64,000 nucleotides of DNA from Vibrio scophthalmi LMG 19158 (GCF_000222585.1 NZ_AFWE01000040.1:1-64000), one strand, 5' to 3'; numbered from the stretch's first letter, positions 28,801-40,210 are shown. Numbers and translations are program-made. The notes: generated from the letters alone by a model not told the origin.

Positions 28801-29299
28801 TCCTGATCCAAGACGCCTTTCCGTGCAACCAGATATTCGTTTTGGTCGAGTCGTGTTAAATAGTGTTGGTGGAGTGGTAAATAATGAGGGCATTGCGATT
28901 CCATTGCGTGTTGAGTTCTGGAATGGCAGCCGATTTATTACCAATACTGATGATAGTCAGGCTGACATTAAAGGTTCTAATCTTGTTTCTAACAACCAAA
29001 TATTGTGGACGGATGAGAACGACGTAAATAAAAATACGGAAGTAAATCTTTCACTTGGTGGTGTTGTGAATGAGGGGGCTTCTCGTTCTATCATCGCGAA
29101 ACAAGTACACCTTGTTCGACAGCAAACTCAAGCTTGGTTGGAACTGGATGATTCGATAAATAAACTGCCATGGTTCCAGTATCATTGGGACACTACTTCT
29201 TCCGATGAGAGCAACCCATCAACAGTAGTGACTTTCGGGATCTTCCGCGGCAACGATAAGATCATTTTCCGTGGTGAATCAGGCTTAATCGGACTTTAG
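25844..29299 (+). CDS. mshQ: Large exported MSHA protein MshQ (DUF6701-type)
   Basis: A 1151-residue secreted protein with signal peptide MKMVFLLVLSLFSTAVLA. The N-terminal third is rich in Asp runs and cysteines, followed by a beta-rich, right-handed-helix-like segment (about 270-450). The C-terminal half resembles the DUF6701 region of MshQ/PilY1-context proteins (RPWTFALCR..., QYHWD near the end). By position it may be a tip adhesin or assembly factor, but no lectin domain is recognisable. AAGGGAG precedes the ATG at 25844. Confidence 0.82.
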   Translation: MKMVFLLVLSLFSTAVLADDDVIEYCQVNVKESFSIYVNYGNVSDSQRVMQRKKPSTDDRFDDDVLYLTDKFNSSEIKLWSNDEEDAIFYDASIDDDDGVALRFDFVVTGHSGNNYIGDMTYYIERTGAWEKQRTESLTLSYTAHRARALHLREIDDDDDDDLNGLRCSSGEPPVVNPPEFKLDICPYVPNVVQTNNVHFGSPNGSLVFSPTFQGLENKVLLPAKNSKFFFSSTTIGVKYCQAPDGDLVSCAITSTLPIDNYPPNIGTMPDSMDRYPAINCRNNHTCSDVDAGRYKEIKVANGQTLTLTGGSYEVSYIELAEDAKLLVSSDTQIKYAKIAFTGHRININHDPDDNSYDDRSSKLLFIGIGENSEFRLRYVPPSGPRVNVSDSIIHAHIYVDPSSVNRTNGFAFTGRNNIVLGGVSANTVDLAGELNTIGRGDLDCYTPSTPKIARINIVPNNMYLQCQGDKSVYVEVFDRDDNPITDIGSARVSLYSAELNALGFTLTGFDTVNGRFEYQISSKAGNDYGPIPVKAHAVGDSSVNDDSDIVFAPVKFNINDGKEKELIAGKSTNITMSVLACSEDDQTITGNYSKKLTEDNLNNSSFIPNQWVDNSKHLSLEADFTNGITLANLKFDEAGQYVGQLTDTIRCDDFGKDVKDCPTGQTQAITGELKFKARPWTFALCRADMAPLPNGDISNPSSAGFVAAGDNFAINALPIRWQSGGALSGSIATNDAYCNSSLITKNFAKGGAGNIQISLTHSLNLPSGGETGVLAGTTTTSYTSALNGYYPFNDLKWSEVGQIKLNVVSDQYLGMAIQSGEKDLGRFYPKYFRTVGTPEWNYPGTPSLDEQSFIYMNQPFEGVSFQVEALNAMGNAVQNYASFEASVTAGFDLFEPAFLDRFNSLPLTKSWYLDASRSIGTFSVNNASPSSVCEDELCWEKAPTTTGYEDGPFNKSGGITTDISITESSISNPDPVEYQSVSTLVPDPRRLSVQPDIRFGRVVLNSVGGVVNNEGIAIPLRVEFWNGSRFITNTDDSQADIKGSNLVSNNQILWTDENDVNKNTEVNLSLGGVVNEGASRSIIAKQVHLVRQQTQAWLELDDSINKLPWFQYHWDTTSSDESNPSTVVTFGIFRGNDKIIFRGESGLIGL

Positions 29300-29370
29300 T
29301 GATTGTCAAAAATCTGCGTTAAGTAAGGAAACTGTTAGAAATTGCGGGTTTCACTCCATCTTTATTAGAC

Positions 29371-30495
<1,125 letters not shown>

Positions 30496-30503
30496 TCGCT
30501 GAT

Positions 30504-30522
30504 GCCCAAGCGTGGCTTGGGC
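30504..30522. other. Intercistronic hairpin mreB-mreC
   Basis: GCCCAAGC and GCTTGGGC form a perfect 8-bp stem with a 3-base loop, without a T run. It probably adjusts relative mRNA levels, allowing more mreB than mreCD. Confidence 0.55.
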
Positions 30523-30554
30523 AAAATAAGAAAGATTAAAGGAACTCAGAATCA

Positions 30555-31442
30555 ATGAAGCCTATTTTTGGCCGAGGACCTTCACTTCAATTACGCTTAT
30601 TTTTCGCCGTGATTTTATCAGCCAGCCTTATGCTGGCTGATAGTCGTTTAGGCGCTTTCGCTCAAGTACGCTATCTATTGAATAGTATAGTGGCTCCGAT
30701 CCAGTATATGGCGGATGTCCCACGTACTATGTTTGATGGCCTCTATGAGCGCTTTAATGCTCGTCAAGACGTGATGGAAAGTAACCGTACTTTAAAACGT
30801 GAAGTGCTGCGTCTTAAAAACGATGTATTGCTGCTAGATCAATACCGAGAAGAAAACCAACGTCTGCGCAAGCTGCTTGGCTCATCATTCGTCCGTGATG
30901 AACGTAAGATGGTTGCGGAAGTAATGGCGGTCGATACCTCACCTTATCGCCATCAAGTGGTGATTGATAAAGGCCTAATTGATGGTGTTTATGTTGGTCA
31001 GCCGGTGGCTAATGAAAAAGGCATCGTTGGTCAAGTGACCTTCGTTTCCGCGCACAACAGCCGTGTGTTGCTGCTCACCGATTCTAATAGTGCTATTCCG
31101 GTACAAGTGATCCGCAACGATATTCGCGTGATTGCCTCTGGTAACAGCAAGGTCGATACCATCCATCTCGATCACATTCCAATCAGCACTGATATTCAGC
31201 AAGGTGATCTATTAGTGACGTCAGGACTTGGCGGTGTTTACCCAGAAGGATACCCAGTGGCGTATATCGCCAATGTTGAACGTGATAGCCATCGAGAGTT
31301 TGCCCTGATTGAAGCCGATCCGGTGGTTGATTTTGATCGTCTGCGCTATTTGCTTCTGATTTGGCCAAGTGATTCTCGCCAAGAAAAAGTACAACAAGCG
31401 GATCCAAATAATATGGCTGAGGTAAGCGCGAATGGCGAGTAG
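30555..31442 (+). CDS. mreC: Rod-shape-determining protein MreC
   Basis: A bitopic elongasome protein of 295 residues: N-terminal membrane segment (about 12-32), coiled coil (about 65-110, LKREVLRLKNDVLLLDQYREEN), then the periplasmic double beta-barrel (AEVMAVDTSPYRHQVVIDKG). It overlaps mreD by 11 bp. Confidence 0.97.
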   Translation: MKPIFGRGPSLQLRLFFAVILSASLMLADSRLGAFAQVRYLLNSIVAPIQYMADVPRTMFDGLYERFNARQDVMESNRTLKREVLRLKNDVLLLDQYREENQRLRKLLGSSFVRDERKMVAEVMAVDTSPYRHQVVIDKGLIDGVYVGQPVANEKGIVGQVTFVSAHNSRVLLLTDSNSAIPVQVIRNDIRVIASGNSKVDTIHLDHIPISTDIQQGDLLVTSGLGGVYPEGYPVAYIANVERDSHREFALIEADPVVDFDRLRYLLLIWPSDSRQEKVQQADPNNMAEVSANGE

Positions 31443-31920
31443 TTTATTTAGAGGCAAGATGGTGATCATTGCCTCCTTCATTATCGCACTGACCTTACAG
31501 ACCATTCCTTGGCCGGGTGTGTTGGATGTATTACGTCCTTCTTGGTTATTGCTGGTGACTTGTTATTGGGTGCTGGCGCTACCGCATCGTGTTAACGTGG
31601 GTACAGCATTAATTCTAGGTTTGCTTTGGGATCTGTTGCTAGGTTCTACCCTTGGTATTCGTGGCATGATGATGGCGATCCTGATCTACATTGTCGCATT
31701 GAATTTCCTCGTGATACGCAATATGGCATTGTGGCAGCAAGCGATGGTGATTGGTTTATTGTCAATCGCGCTAGAAGTGATGATCTTTTTTGGTGAATAC
31801 CTGATTCAAGATATCGCTTTCAATCCAATGTCATTGTGGGCGGGTTTGATTAACTGCATTTTGTGGCCGTGGATGTTCCTATTAATGCGTCGTGTTAGAC
31901 GCCGCTGGCATGTGAGGTAA
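31432..31920 (+). CDS. mreD: Rod-shape-determining protein MreD
   Basis: A 162-residue integral membrane protein with about five hydrophobic helices, including the conserved LGLLWDLLLGSTLGIRGM. It forms the elongasome with MreB/C, PBP2 and RodA. Confidence 0.95.
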   Translation: MASSLFRGKMVIIASFIIALTLQTIPWPGVLDVLRPSWLLLVTCYWVLALPHRVNVGTALILGLLWDLLLGSTLGIRGMMMAILIYIVALNFLVIRNMALWQQAMVIGLLSIALEVMIFFGEYLIQDIAFNPMSLWAGLINCILWPWMFLLMRRVRRRWHVR

Positions 31921-31922
31921 GC

Positions 31923-32483
31923 ATGAGTCATTTAGTTTTAGCGTCAGGTTCTCCGCGTCGTAAAGAGCTACTCACCCAGTTGGGATATCCATTCTCAGTG
32001 ATTTGCACCGATGTAGAAGAGGTGCGCCAAACAAATGAAACTGCGCAGCAGTATGTATCTCGCTTATCATTAGATAAAGCCATGGCAGGAGTGGCAAGGG
32101 CTCCTGCTGAATCTGTTGTGATAGGGTCAGATACTATCGTGGTATGCGATCAGAATGTGCTGGAGAAGCCGTCTGATCTTGCGCATGCCAAACAAATGTT
32201 ATTACAGCTATCGGGACGAGCACATCAAGTGATGACAGCCGTCACGGTAGCAACCAAACAGCAGCAAGAGACGGTCGTCGTGATCACTGATGTATGGTTT
32301 AAGCCTTTGTCCGAACTAGAAATTGAACAATATTGGCAAAGTGGCGAACCATGCGATAAAGCGGGCAGTTATGCGATCCAAGGATTGGGAGGACGATTTG
32401 TTACTCGAATCGAAGGCAGTTATCACGCCGTAGTTGGCCTGCCATTGTTTGAAACGGACCAGCTCTTGCACAAATTTTTATAA
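31923..32483 (+). CDS. maf: Maf-family nucleoside triphosphate pyrophosphatase (YhdE type)
   Basis: A house-cleaning dTTP/UTP pyrophosphatase of 186 residues. Maf motifs: LASGSPRRKELL (6-17), SDTIV (about 74-78) and DKAGSYAIQG (about 147-156). It starts 2 bp after mreD, an order conserved in enterobacteria and vibrios. Confidence 0.93.
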   Translation: MSHLVLASGSPRRKELLTQLGYPFSVICTDVEEVRQTNETAQQYVSRLSLDKAMAGVARAPAESVVIGSDTIVVCDQNVLEKPSDLAHAKQMLLQLSGRAHQVMTAVTVATKQQQETVVVITDVWFKPLSELEIEQYWQSGEPCDKAGSYAIQGLGGRFVTRIEGSYHAVVGLPLFETDQLLHKFL

Positions 32484-32502
32484 TTTACATTGAGGTGCGC
32501 TC

Positions 32503-33972
32503 ATGAGTGCAGAGTTGTTGATCAACGTAACTCCAAGCGAGACTCGCGTAGCGATGATCGAAGGTGGAGTACTACAAGAAGTTCATGTCGAACGAGAAGC
32601 CAAACGCGGCATTGTCGGCAATATTTATAAAGGCAAAGTCAGTCGAGTTTTGCCGGGTATGCAAGCTGCTTTCGTCGATATCGGTTTAGATAAAGCGGCA
32701 TTTTTGCACGCCTCAGATATCGTCCCTCACACCGAATGTGTGGCGGAAAACGAAAAGAAACAATTCCAAGTTCGCGATATTTCAGAGTTGGTTCGTCAAG
32801 GCCAAGATATCGTGGTGCAAGTGGTTAAAGATCCGCTCGGAACCAAAGGCGCTCGCCTGACCACCGACATTACCCTGCCTTCACGCTACTTAGTCTTTAT
32901 GCCAGGTGCAAGCCATGTGGGCGTATCCCAGCGCATTGAAAGTGAGAAAGAGCGTGACCGCCTGAAGAAAGTTGTCGCGCACTACTGTGATGAAGACGGT
33001 GGTTTTATTATCCGTACCGCAGCAGAAGGTGCCGATGAACAAGAACTCGGACAAGACGCCGCTTTTCTAAAGCGTTTGTGGTCGAAGGTCAAAGAGCGTC
33101 GTAGTAAATACAAAACTCGAGCCACTTTGTATGGTGAACTTGGCCTGTCACAGCGCATTTTACGTGATTTCGTTGGTACGGAACTGACGAAAATTCTTGT
33201 CGATTCACGTCTGGAATTTGAAAACCTAAAAGAATTCACCTCAGAGTATGTGCCAGAGCTAACGGAAAAGTTAGAGCTGTATGAAGGCGATAAGCCGATC
33301 TTTGATATGTACGATACCGAGAATGAAATTCAGCGCTCACTTGATCGCAAGGTGGAGCTGAAATCGGGTGGTTACTTGATCATTGATCAAACGGAAGCGA
33401 TGACAACGGTTGATATTAATACCGGTGCTTTTGTTGGTCGTCGTAATCTTGAAGAGACCATTTTTAATACCAACGTAGAAGCGACTCAGGCGATTGCTCG
33501 TCAGCTGCGTTTACGTAATCTGGGTGGCATCATCATTATCGATTTTATTGATATGTTGTCGGAAGATCATCGCAAACGTGTGGTGGTTTCTTTAGAGAAC
33601 GCATTAAATAAAGATCGCGTTAAAACCAACATCAATGGCTTTACCAACTTAGGCTTGGTTGAGATGACGCGTAAAAGAACGCGTGAAAGCATTGAACATG
33701 TATTGTGTTCAACCTGTCCAACCTGTGAAGGTCGCGGTAGCGTTAAAACAGTCGAGTCAGTCTGTTACGAAATTCTGCGTGAAATTACGCGAGTAAACCG
33801 TGCCTACGATGCTGATAAGTTTGTTGTTTACGCTTCGCCAAAGGTAGCCGAAACGCTGCAGGGCGAAGAGTCACACGCGTTGGCTGAGCTAGAAGTCTTT
33901 ATTGGTAAACAAGTGAAAATTCAAGCAGAACCGCTCTATATCCAAGAGCAATTTGACGTTGTGATGATGTAG
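32503..33972 (+). CDS. rng: Ribonuclease G
   Basis: A 489-residue endoribonuclease of the RNase E/G family that matures 16S rRNA 5' ends. S1 domain at about 38-125, catalytic carboxylates in TVDINTGAFVG and IIIDFIDM, and a Zn-link-like CSTCPTCEGRG. It lacks the RNase E C-terminal scaffold. GAGGTGCG precedes the ATG. Confidence 0.97.
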   Translation: MSAELLINVTPSETRVAMIEGGVLQEVHVEREAKRGIVGNIYKGKVSRVLPGMQAAFVDIGLDKAAFLHASDIVPHTECVAENEKKQFQVRDISELVRQGQDIVVQVVKDPLGTKGARLTTDITLPSRYLVFMPGASHVGVSQRIESEKERDRLKKVVAHYCDEDGGFIIRTAAEGADEQELGQDAAFLKRLWSKVKERRSKYKTRATLYGELGLSQRILRDFVGTELTKILVDSRLEFENLKEFTSEYVPELTEKLELYEGDKPIFDMYDTENEIQRSLDRKVELKSGGYLIIDQTEAMTTVDINTGAFVGRRNLEETIFNTNVEATQAIARQLRLRNLGGIIIIDFIDMLSEDHRKRVVVSLENALNKDRVKTNINGFTNLGLVEMTRKRTRESIEHVLCSTCPTCEGRGSVKTVESVCYEILREITRVNRAYDADKFVVYASPKVAETLQGEESHALAELEVFIGKQVKIQAEPLYIQEQFDVVMM

Positions 33973-33982
33973 CGGGACGATT

Positions 33983-36900
33983 GTGAGCAAAACCGTAAAC
34001 CGTATAGCACGAGCGTTACTTTGGATGTGTGTGACCGTATTGGCAATGTTAGCCATTACGGTCACTGCATTGCGAATTACTCTACCGCAGTTAAACCATT
34101 TTCAAACACAGATCCAGACTTGGGTAAACCAAGGCAGCGGGCTGGACTTCGAAATTGGTGAAATCAGCGGTTTTTGGCGCAATACCCACCCTTCTATTGC
34201 ACTGTCGAATGTTCGGGCTAAAACCCCCGCAGGCAGTGGTATCGATTTTTCAGCGCAAACGGTTGAAGTTGAATTCGACCTATTCCAGTCTCTGTTCCAG
34301 TTAGAGCCAGTCATTGCTGACCTTAATATCCACGATCTCAAGTTAGATGTTCGTGCTATTCAGTGGGAAAATACGGAGCAAAGCCGACAATTTTCCCCCA
34401 AAGGCGAACAGAAAAGTGTCATTGAACAACTCGATAAGTTATTGCTGAGACAGTTAGATAAATTTGCACTGGAAGACTCGACCGTACAGTTTATGTCGGT
34501 GAATGGTGAAGATCGCCAACTGGATATTGAAAACCTTAAATGGAAAAATGAAGGTCGTTACCACGCAGTTGAAGGTGAGGTGACGATTGCAGAGACTCAG
34601 CTCAACTCGCTGGATGTGATAGGTAACTTCGTTGATCACGGCTCATTAGTTGATGTCACGGGTGAATTTTATCTTTCAGCCGAAAATGTTCTGATCACGC
34701 CATGGTTAACGGGGTATCTACAGCATGAAACAGGGATTGAAAAAGGTCAGGTTAGTTTAAATAGTTGGCTAACGCTTAATCGCAGTAAGCCGACGAGCGC
34801 TTATGTGGAAGTGTTGCCATCAGAATTAGTCTGGCAAGAAGGTGGACGTCATGAATTGATGTTCGAATCTGGTGTTTTTGTTCTGGAACCAAGCGATGAG
34901 GGTTGGCAAGTAAATGCTCACTCACTAAAACTGCGAACCGATGATAACTCTTGGCCTGAATTGGATGTTGCCTTTAATTGGCAAGAGGATAAGTGGCGTT
35001 TAAATATTTCCCAACTGGATATTGCTGCGATCGCCCCTTTAGTGAAGTTGGCGCCGGATTCAGATTCTCTCACGCAAACTCTAGAGCAATTAAAACTGGG
35101 TGGAGAGCTTGAAGATATCCGTGTTGCGATGGGGAAAGAGTTTGAGTCACTGACGTATTCAGCCAAACTTGCGCAAGGTAAGGTGCAGCAATGGCAATTG
35201 GTTCCTGGCATTAATCATCTCGAAGCAGATGTGAGTGGTGACTATCATCAGGCACGCGCAAAGCTAAGTGTTATTGATGACCAACTCCCTTATGGCGATG
35301 TATTCCAAGCACCATTAAGAATCAAGCAAGCCGAAATTGATATGGTTTGGCAAAACCTTGGCCAACAAGGTTGGCGTTTATGGGCGGATAAAATTACGGC
35401 TGCCACACCTGATTTACAAGTACTCGGCGCATTTAGACTCGATTTCCCTACTGGGAAAAGTCCATTCCTATCATTGTATGCTGAGGCAGATGTATTTAAT
35501 GCCGGTGAAACATGGCGATATCTGCCTGCACCTGCGTTAGGTGCTGAGCTAACCGATTACCTCTCAACCGCAATTCAAGGTGGCAAAGCCAAGACCGCCA
35601 AGGTGCTTTGGTATGGCGAACTAGCAGAGTTTCCTTACCAAAAAAACAACGGTATGTTCCAGGTCTGGGTTGAGGTGCAACAAGGTAAATTCAGTTTTGA
35701 TACTGGTTGGCCTGCGGTGACCGATTTACAACTCGACTTGTTGTTTCAAAATGAAGCGATGCATCTTGATTCTCATAGTGCCAAGTTGATGGGCGTTAAC
35801 GCGACTCGTATTACGGGGCGTATTCCTGATCTTGCTGAAAATGGTCATATTGAAATTGAGGCATCGGCCAATGGTCAGGGCAATGCGGTACGCGATTACA
35901 TGATGGCTTCTCCGCTGGTGGACTCTGTTGGCGCTGCGCTGACCACTATTCAGGTTGATGGGTTAGTGAGCTCTGAATTCAAATTGGTCGTCCCTTTTTC
36001 TGATTATGATACTCGCGCTTGGGGTTATGCTGAGCTGAAAAACAATCACGTCACGATTGATACGCCGCCAATGCAATTAGAAACGGTATCGGGACGAATT
36101 GAATTCGATAATGATGTAGTAAAAGCGGCGGGCTTATCGGCTCAGTTATTAGCTCAACCAGTTTCGATTGACTTTAATGGTGAAAATGAAGGCAGCGGCT
36201 ATCGTGTCGGCATTGATGTATTGGGCGATTGGGATGTGAAACCATTAGCGCCATACGTTGGCGCGCAATGGCTAGCGCCTGTCACTGGGCATTTGCCTTG
36301 GCAAACCAATGTCGATATACAGCTCAACGATGTCGGCTTTACTTATCAAGTCGATGCCAGCGCTGATTTACAGATGTTAGCGAGTACTTACCCTTATCCA
36401 CTTAATCGACAAGTCGGTCAGCAAGGAAAGGCTCACTTGCAAGCGTCAGGTAACCAGGAATCGATTACTGCACGCTTGCAGTTACCTGATTTTAAATATC
36501 AAACCGAAATTGATATTCGTCCACAGACTCCTGTATTGACGGCGAGCAATATGGTGTTGGGCAAAGGCAGTTTTAAAATCAGCCCGATAGTAGGCCACGA
36601 TCTGCAAATACGAGCGCCGCAATTTGATCTTGATGCGTGGCTGGCGGCATTGAGTCAACCAGCACCGAGAAATCAGTCTGTATTGGCACAATTAAACACA
36701 CCCACCATTCCAAGCCCTGAGCGAATTGATCTGAATGTTGATGAACTCAAGCTGGCGGAAATTGATTGGAATGATGTGGCGTTTAACGCTAAGCGTAAAA
36801 ATCTTGGTTGGCACATGAACCTTTCTAGTCAAGAGGCGAAAGGAGAAGCAAGCTATATTGAACCGTATGATCTCTCAGTAAAACTTGAGCGTTTGCACGT

Positions 36901-37855
36901 GTTTATTCCTATGCTTGAAGAAGAGAGTTTTAAAGGTAAGCGCTTATTTGAAGCGGAAGACCAAAGCTCCCCATTGATTTCGGCTTTTGATCGTAGCTTC
37001 CATCAGAAAGTACCTAACATAACGCTCGCGATCGATGATTTGTGGGTACAAGGGTACAAGTTGGGTACCGCTCATCTGGATCTGCAACGTCAAGGTAATC
37101 GCTTGGAGTGGAAAAAACTGTCACTAGAAAGTGGCAGTAGTAAAGTTGATATGCATGGTTCGTGGTTATTGGACGGCGAACAAAGTCATACTCAATTTGA
37201 ACTATCAGTGGCTGGCGATAATAACAGTGAAGTGATGGAGCGTTTTGGTATCTCGTCTGGGATTCAAAAAGCCCCTTATGATATTACGGCCAAGTTAGAG
37301 TGGAATGGTGCACCATGGTCAATGAAGGTCAGCTCCCTATCTGGCGAGGTAAACTCAAAGCTGGGTAAGGGCATGATTTCCGATGTCAGTGGCGCGGCGA
37401 AATTATTGGGCTTGTTTAGCTTAGATTCAATTATTCGTAAAATGCAGCTCGATTTTAGTGATGTATTTGATGATGGGATGGCGTTTAACTCGATTACTGG
37501 AAGTGGTGAGATTAAGAACGGTATTTTCCTCACTAATAACATCAAGATGGATGCGATTGCGGGTGAGATGACCATCAAAGGCCTCGCCAATCTAAATAAT
37601 CGCACTGTTGATGCGGAAGTGAATTTTGTCCCTGACATTACCTCGGGCATTCCGGTGCTGACCGCTTTTGCTGTCACACCACAAACGGCGCTCTATGTGT
37701 TAGCGATCACGACGGTCATTGCCCCTGTGGTTGAGGTGTTTACTCAGGTGGACTATGAAGTTAAAGGGCCATTGGATGCTCCGGTCGTAAAAGAGCTTTC
37801 ACGTAGTAAAGGCGAGTTTGAGTTACCGAAAAAACTACGCGATGCGGTGAAGTAA
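33983..37855 (+). CDS. yhdP: AsmA-like bridge protein YhdP
   Basis: A 1290-residue protein anchored by one N-terminal membrane helix (about 12-31). The rest is repeated beta-strand sequence of the AsmA-like/TamB (DUF3971) type. YhdP in enterobacteria bridges the periplasm and moves phospholipids to the outer membrane. The C-terminal AsmA_2-like region includes KLLGLFSLDSIIRKMQLDF. The start is a GTG 10 bp after rng; length matches E. coli YhdP (about 1266). Confidence 0.92.
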   Translation: MSKTVNRIARALLWMCVTVLAMLAITVTALRITLPQLNHFQTQIQTWVNQGSGLDFEIGEISGFWRNTHPSIALSNVRAKTPAGSGIDFSAQTVEVEFDLFQSLFQLEPVIADLNIHDLKLDVRAIQWENTEQSRQFSPKGEQKSVIEQLDKLLLRQLDKFALEDSTVQFMSVNGEDRQLDIENLKWKNEGRYHAVEGEVTIAETQLNSLDVIGNFVDHGSLVDVTGEFYLSAENVLITPWLTGYLQHETGIEKGQVSLNSWLTLNRSKPTSAYVEVLPSELVWQEGGRHELMFESGVFVLEPSDEGWQVNAHSLKLRTDDNSWPELDVAFNWQEDKWRLNISQLDIAAIAPLVKLAPDSDSLTQTLEQLKLGGELEDIRVAMGKEFESLTYSAKLAQGKVQQWQLVPGINHLEADVSGDYHQARAKLSVIDDQLPYGDVFQAPLRIKQAEIDMVWQNLGQQGWRLWADKITAATPDLQVLGAFRLDFPTGKSPFLSLYAEADVFNAGETWRYLPAPALGAELTDYLSTAIQGGKAKTAKVLWYGELAEFPYQKNNGMFQVWVEVQQGKFSFDTGWPAVTDLQLDLLFQNEAMHLDSHSAKLMGVNATRITGRIPDLAENGHIEIEASANGQGNAVRDYMMASPLVDSVGAALTTIQVDGLVSSEFKLVVPFSDYDTRAWGYAELKNNHVTIDTPPMQLETVSGRIEFDNDVVKAAGLSAQLLAQPVSIDFNGENEGSGYRVGIDVLGDWDVKPLAPYVGAQWLAPVTGHLPWQTNVDIQLNDVGFTYQVDASADLQMLASTYPYPLNRQVGQQGKAHLQASGNQESITARLQLPDFKYQTEIDIRPQTPVLTASNMVLGKGSFKISPIVGHDLQIRAPQFDLDAWLAALSQPAPRNQSVLAQLNTPTIPSPERIDLNVDELKLAEIDWNDVAFNAKRKNLGWHMNLSSQEAKGEASYIEPYDLSVKLERLHVFIPMLEEESFKGKRLFEAEDQSSPLISAFDRSFHQKVPNITLAIDDLWVQGYKLGTAHLDLQRQGNRLEWKKLSLESGSSKVDMHGSWLLDGEQSHTQFELSVAGDNNSEVMERFGISSGIQKAPYDITAKLEWNGAPWSMKVSSLSGEVNSKLGKGMISDVSGAAKLLGLFSLDSIIRKMQLDFSDVFDDGMAFNSITGSGEIKNGIFLTNNIKMDAIAGEMTIKGLANLNNRTVDAEVNFVPDITSGIPVLTAFAVTPQTALYVLAITTVIAPVVEVFTQVDYEVKGPLDAPVVKELSRSKGEFELPKKLRDAVK

Positions 37856-37883
37856 AAGGACGCTGATATAGCAAGGAGAACTC

Positions 37884-38702
37884 ATGGATCGAGTTGGACT
37901 TATACAAATGACCTCAGGGCCAGATCCGCAAGCGAATCTGGCCTACATTGAACAACAAGTGGCTGCCTTAGCTGAGCAAGGTGCGACTTGGGTTATTACG
38001 CCTGAAAACGCAGTGGTGTTTGGTTCACGTAGCGACTATCACTATTTTGCGGAGCCGTTAAATCAGGGGCCAATTCAGGCTCAGATTGCTCAAATGGCTC
38101 GTCGCCATCGGCTTTGGATTGTGATGGGCAGTTTGCCGATTCAACGCGAACATGGCGTGTCGACCACTTTACTGGTGTTTAATAGTGATGGAGAGTTGGT
38201 GAGCCATTACGATAAGCTGCATATGTTTGATGTTGATGTTGCAGACAGTCATCAGCGCTATCGGGAATCAGAAACTTTCGCAGCGGGCAGTGAAATCGTC
38301 ACTATCGAAACACCTTTTGCCCACCTTGGTCTGACGATTTGCTATGATGTGCGCTTCCCGCCGTTATTTAGCGAATTGGCTAAGCGTGGTGCTAATGTCA
38401 TCGTGGTACCAGCGGCCTTTACGGCTGTAACCGGACGAACCCATTGGCAACCATTACTCACCGCACGCGCAATTGAAACCCAGTCATGGGTCGTAGCGGT
38501 TAACCAGACTGGAGTCCATCAAGGTGGACGACAAACATGGGGACATTCAATGGTGATCTCGCCATGGGGCGAAATTTTTGCCAGCTTAGACGAAATGCCA
38601 GGTAACTTATTGGTTGAGCTGGATTTGCAAGCAGTACATGAGATTAGAGCGGCGATGCCGGTGTTGACGCATAGTCGCTTTACTAATCAAATTAAAAACT
38701 AA
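37884..38702 (+). CDS. Nitrilase-superfamily amidase (deaminated glutathione amidase type)
   Basis: A carbon-nitrogen hydrolase of 272 residues with the Glu-Lys-Cys triad visible: E in ITPENAVV (about 40), K in YDKLHMFD (about 111) and C in LTICYDVRFPPLF (about 152). The rng-yhdP-nit-tldD order is conserved in gammaproteobacteria, and the closest characterised relatives (Nit1/YbeM) hydrolyse deaminated glutathione. AAGGAG precedes the ATG. Confidence 0.88.
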   Translation: MDRVGLIQMTSGPDPQANLAYIEQQVAALAEQGATWVITPENAVVFGSRSDYHYFAEPLNQGPIQAQIAQMARRHRLWIVMGSLPIQREHGVSTTLLVFNSDGELVSHYDKLHMFDVDVADSHQRYRESETFAAGSEIVTIETPFAHLGLTICYDVRFPPLFSELAKRGANVIVVPAAFTAVTGRTHWQPLLTARAIETQSWVVAVNQTGVHQGGRQTWGHSMVISPWGEIFASLDEMPGNLLVELDLQAVHEIRAAMPVLTHSRFTNQIKN

Positions 38703-38711
38703 GAGTGAAAT

Positions 38712-40157
38712 ATGACAATTAATCACGTAGAAGATGCGCTACTCAAACCAGGCGGTCTGACCGAACAAGACATCGCTAATACATTGGAGAGCATTGCCAC
38801 TCGTCAAATTGACTACGCTGATATCTATTTTCAGTCCAGTTGGCATGAGTCTTTGGTGCTGGAAGATAGCATCATTAAAGATGGTTCGTTCAATATTGAT
38901 TGTGGTTTGGGCGTACGCGCCGTAACGGGTGAGAAAACCGGTTTCGCTTACTCTGACCAAATCCAGTTGGATGGTTTAAAGCAGAGTGCAATTGCTGCTC
39001 GCGGTATTGCTCAGCAAGGTCAAAACGGCAAGGTTCAAGCTTTTAAGCGTTTTGATAATCAGGCGTATTACGCAGCTGTAAATCCATTGAACTGCTGGGA
39101 AAAAGAGAAGAAAACCGCACTGCTGAAAGAGCTTGATGCTTATATCCGCACTAAAGAGCCCTTGATTGAAGAAGTGTCAATTAGCCTAAGCGGTTTGCAT
39201 GAGCAAATGCTGGTGGCGGCAACCGATGGCACTTACGCTGGCGATGTGCGTCCATTGGTGCGCTTGTCGATAACGGTATTAGCGCAAAAAGGTGATCGCC
39301 GTGAACGTGGTAGTTCAGGTGGTGGTGGTCGATTCAACTATGACTACTTCCTAACGAGTATCGAAGGTCAAAACGTTGCCTACCAATACGCTGATGAAGC
39401 GATTCGTATGGCATTGGTTAACCTCGACGCGGATGCAGCACCGGCTGGTACAATGCCGGTAGTATTGGGTTCTGGTTGGCCAGGTGTCCTACTTCACGAA
39501 GCGGTTGGTCATGGTTTAGAAGGTGACTTTAACCGTAAAGAATCGTCCGTTTTTAGCGGTCGTATTGGTGAGAAAGTGACGTCAAACCTGTGCACTATTG
39601 TCGATGATGGTACCTTAAAAGATCTGCGTGGTTCATTGAATGTCGATGATGAAGGTGTCGCAGGTCAGTACAACACCTTAATTGAAAATGGTGTGCTGAA
39701 AGGTTACATGCAAGATAAGTTGAATGCTCGTTTGATGGGTGTTGCCCCTACGGGTAATGGTCGTCGCGAATCTTACGCGCATTTACCAATGCCACGTATG
39801 ACCAATACTTATATGCTACCGGGTCAACATACGCCTGAAGAGATCATCTCAACTGTGAAGAAAGGTCTATACGCGCCAAACTTTGGTGGTGGTCAGGTTG
39901 ATATCACATCAGGTAAGTTTGTTTTCTCGACCTCAGAAGCTTACCTGATCGAAAATGGTAAGATCACTCGACCAGTGAAAGGTGCAACCTTAATTGGCTC
40001 TGGTCTTGAAGCGATGCAGCAAGTCTCAATGGTGGGTAATGATCTTAGTATCGATCGCGGTGTTGGTATCTGTGGCAAAGCGGGTCAAAGTGTCCCTGTT
40101 GGTGTGGGTCAGCCAACCTTGAAGCTAGATTCAATCACCGTTGGCGGTACAGAATAA
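38712..40157 (+). CDS. tldD: Metalloprotease TldD
   Basis: Subunit of the TldD/TldE protease, which matures or degrades small peptides. The zinc motif [12 protein letters not shown] lies near residue 262 and the length of 481 matches E. coli TldD. It starts 9 bp after the amidase gene. Its partner tldE (pmbA) is not in the window, as usual. Confidence 0.96.
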   Translation: MTINHVEDALLKPGGLTEQDIANTLESIATRQIDYADIYFQSSWHESLVLEDSIIKDGSFNIDCGLGVRAVTGEKTGFAYSDQIQLDGLKQSAIAARGIAQQGQNGKVQAFKRFDNQAYYAAVNPLNCWEKEKKTALLKELDAYIRTKEPLIEEVSISLSGLHEQMLVAATDGTYAGDVRPLVRLSITVLAQKGDRRERGSSGGGGRFNYDYFLTSIEGQNVAYQYADEAIRMALVNLDADAAPAGTMPVVLGSGWPGVLLHEAVGHGLEGDFNRKESSVFSGRIGEKVTSNLCTIVDDGTLKDLRGSLNVDDEGVAGQYNTLIENGVLKGYMQDKLNARLMGVAPTGNGRRESYAHLPMPRMTNTYMLPGQHTPEEIISTVKKGLYAPNFGGGQVDITSGKFVFSTSEAYLIENGKITRPVKGATLIGSGLEAMQQVSMVGNDLSIDRGVGICGKAGQSVPVGVGQPTLKLDSITVGGTE

Positions 40158-40210
40158 CGCTTCGTTTCGAGAATTGAAAAGCGATCGCTTGGGTTCTGAC
40201 ACTGATTAAT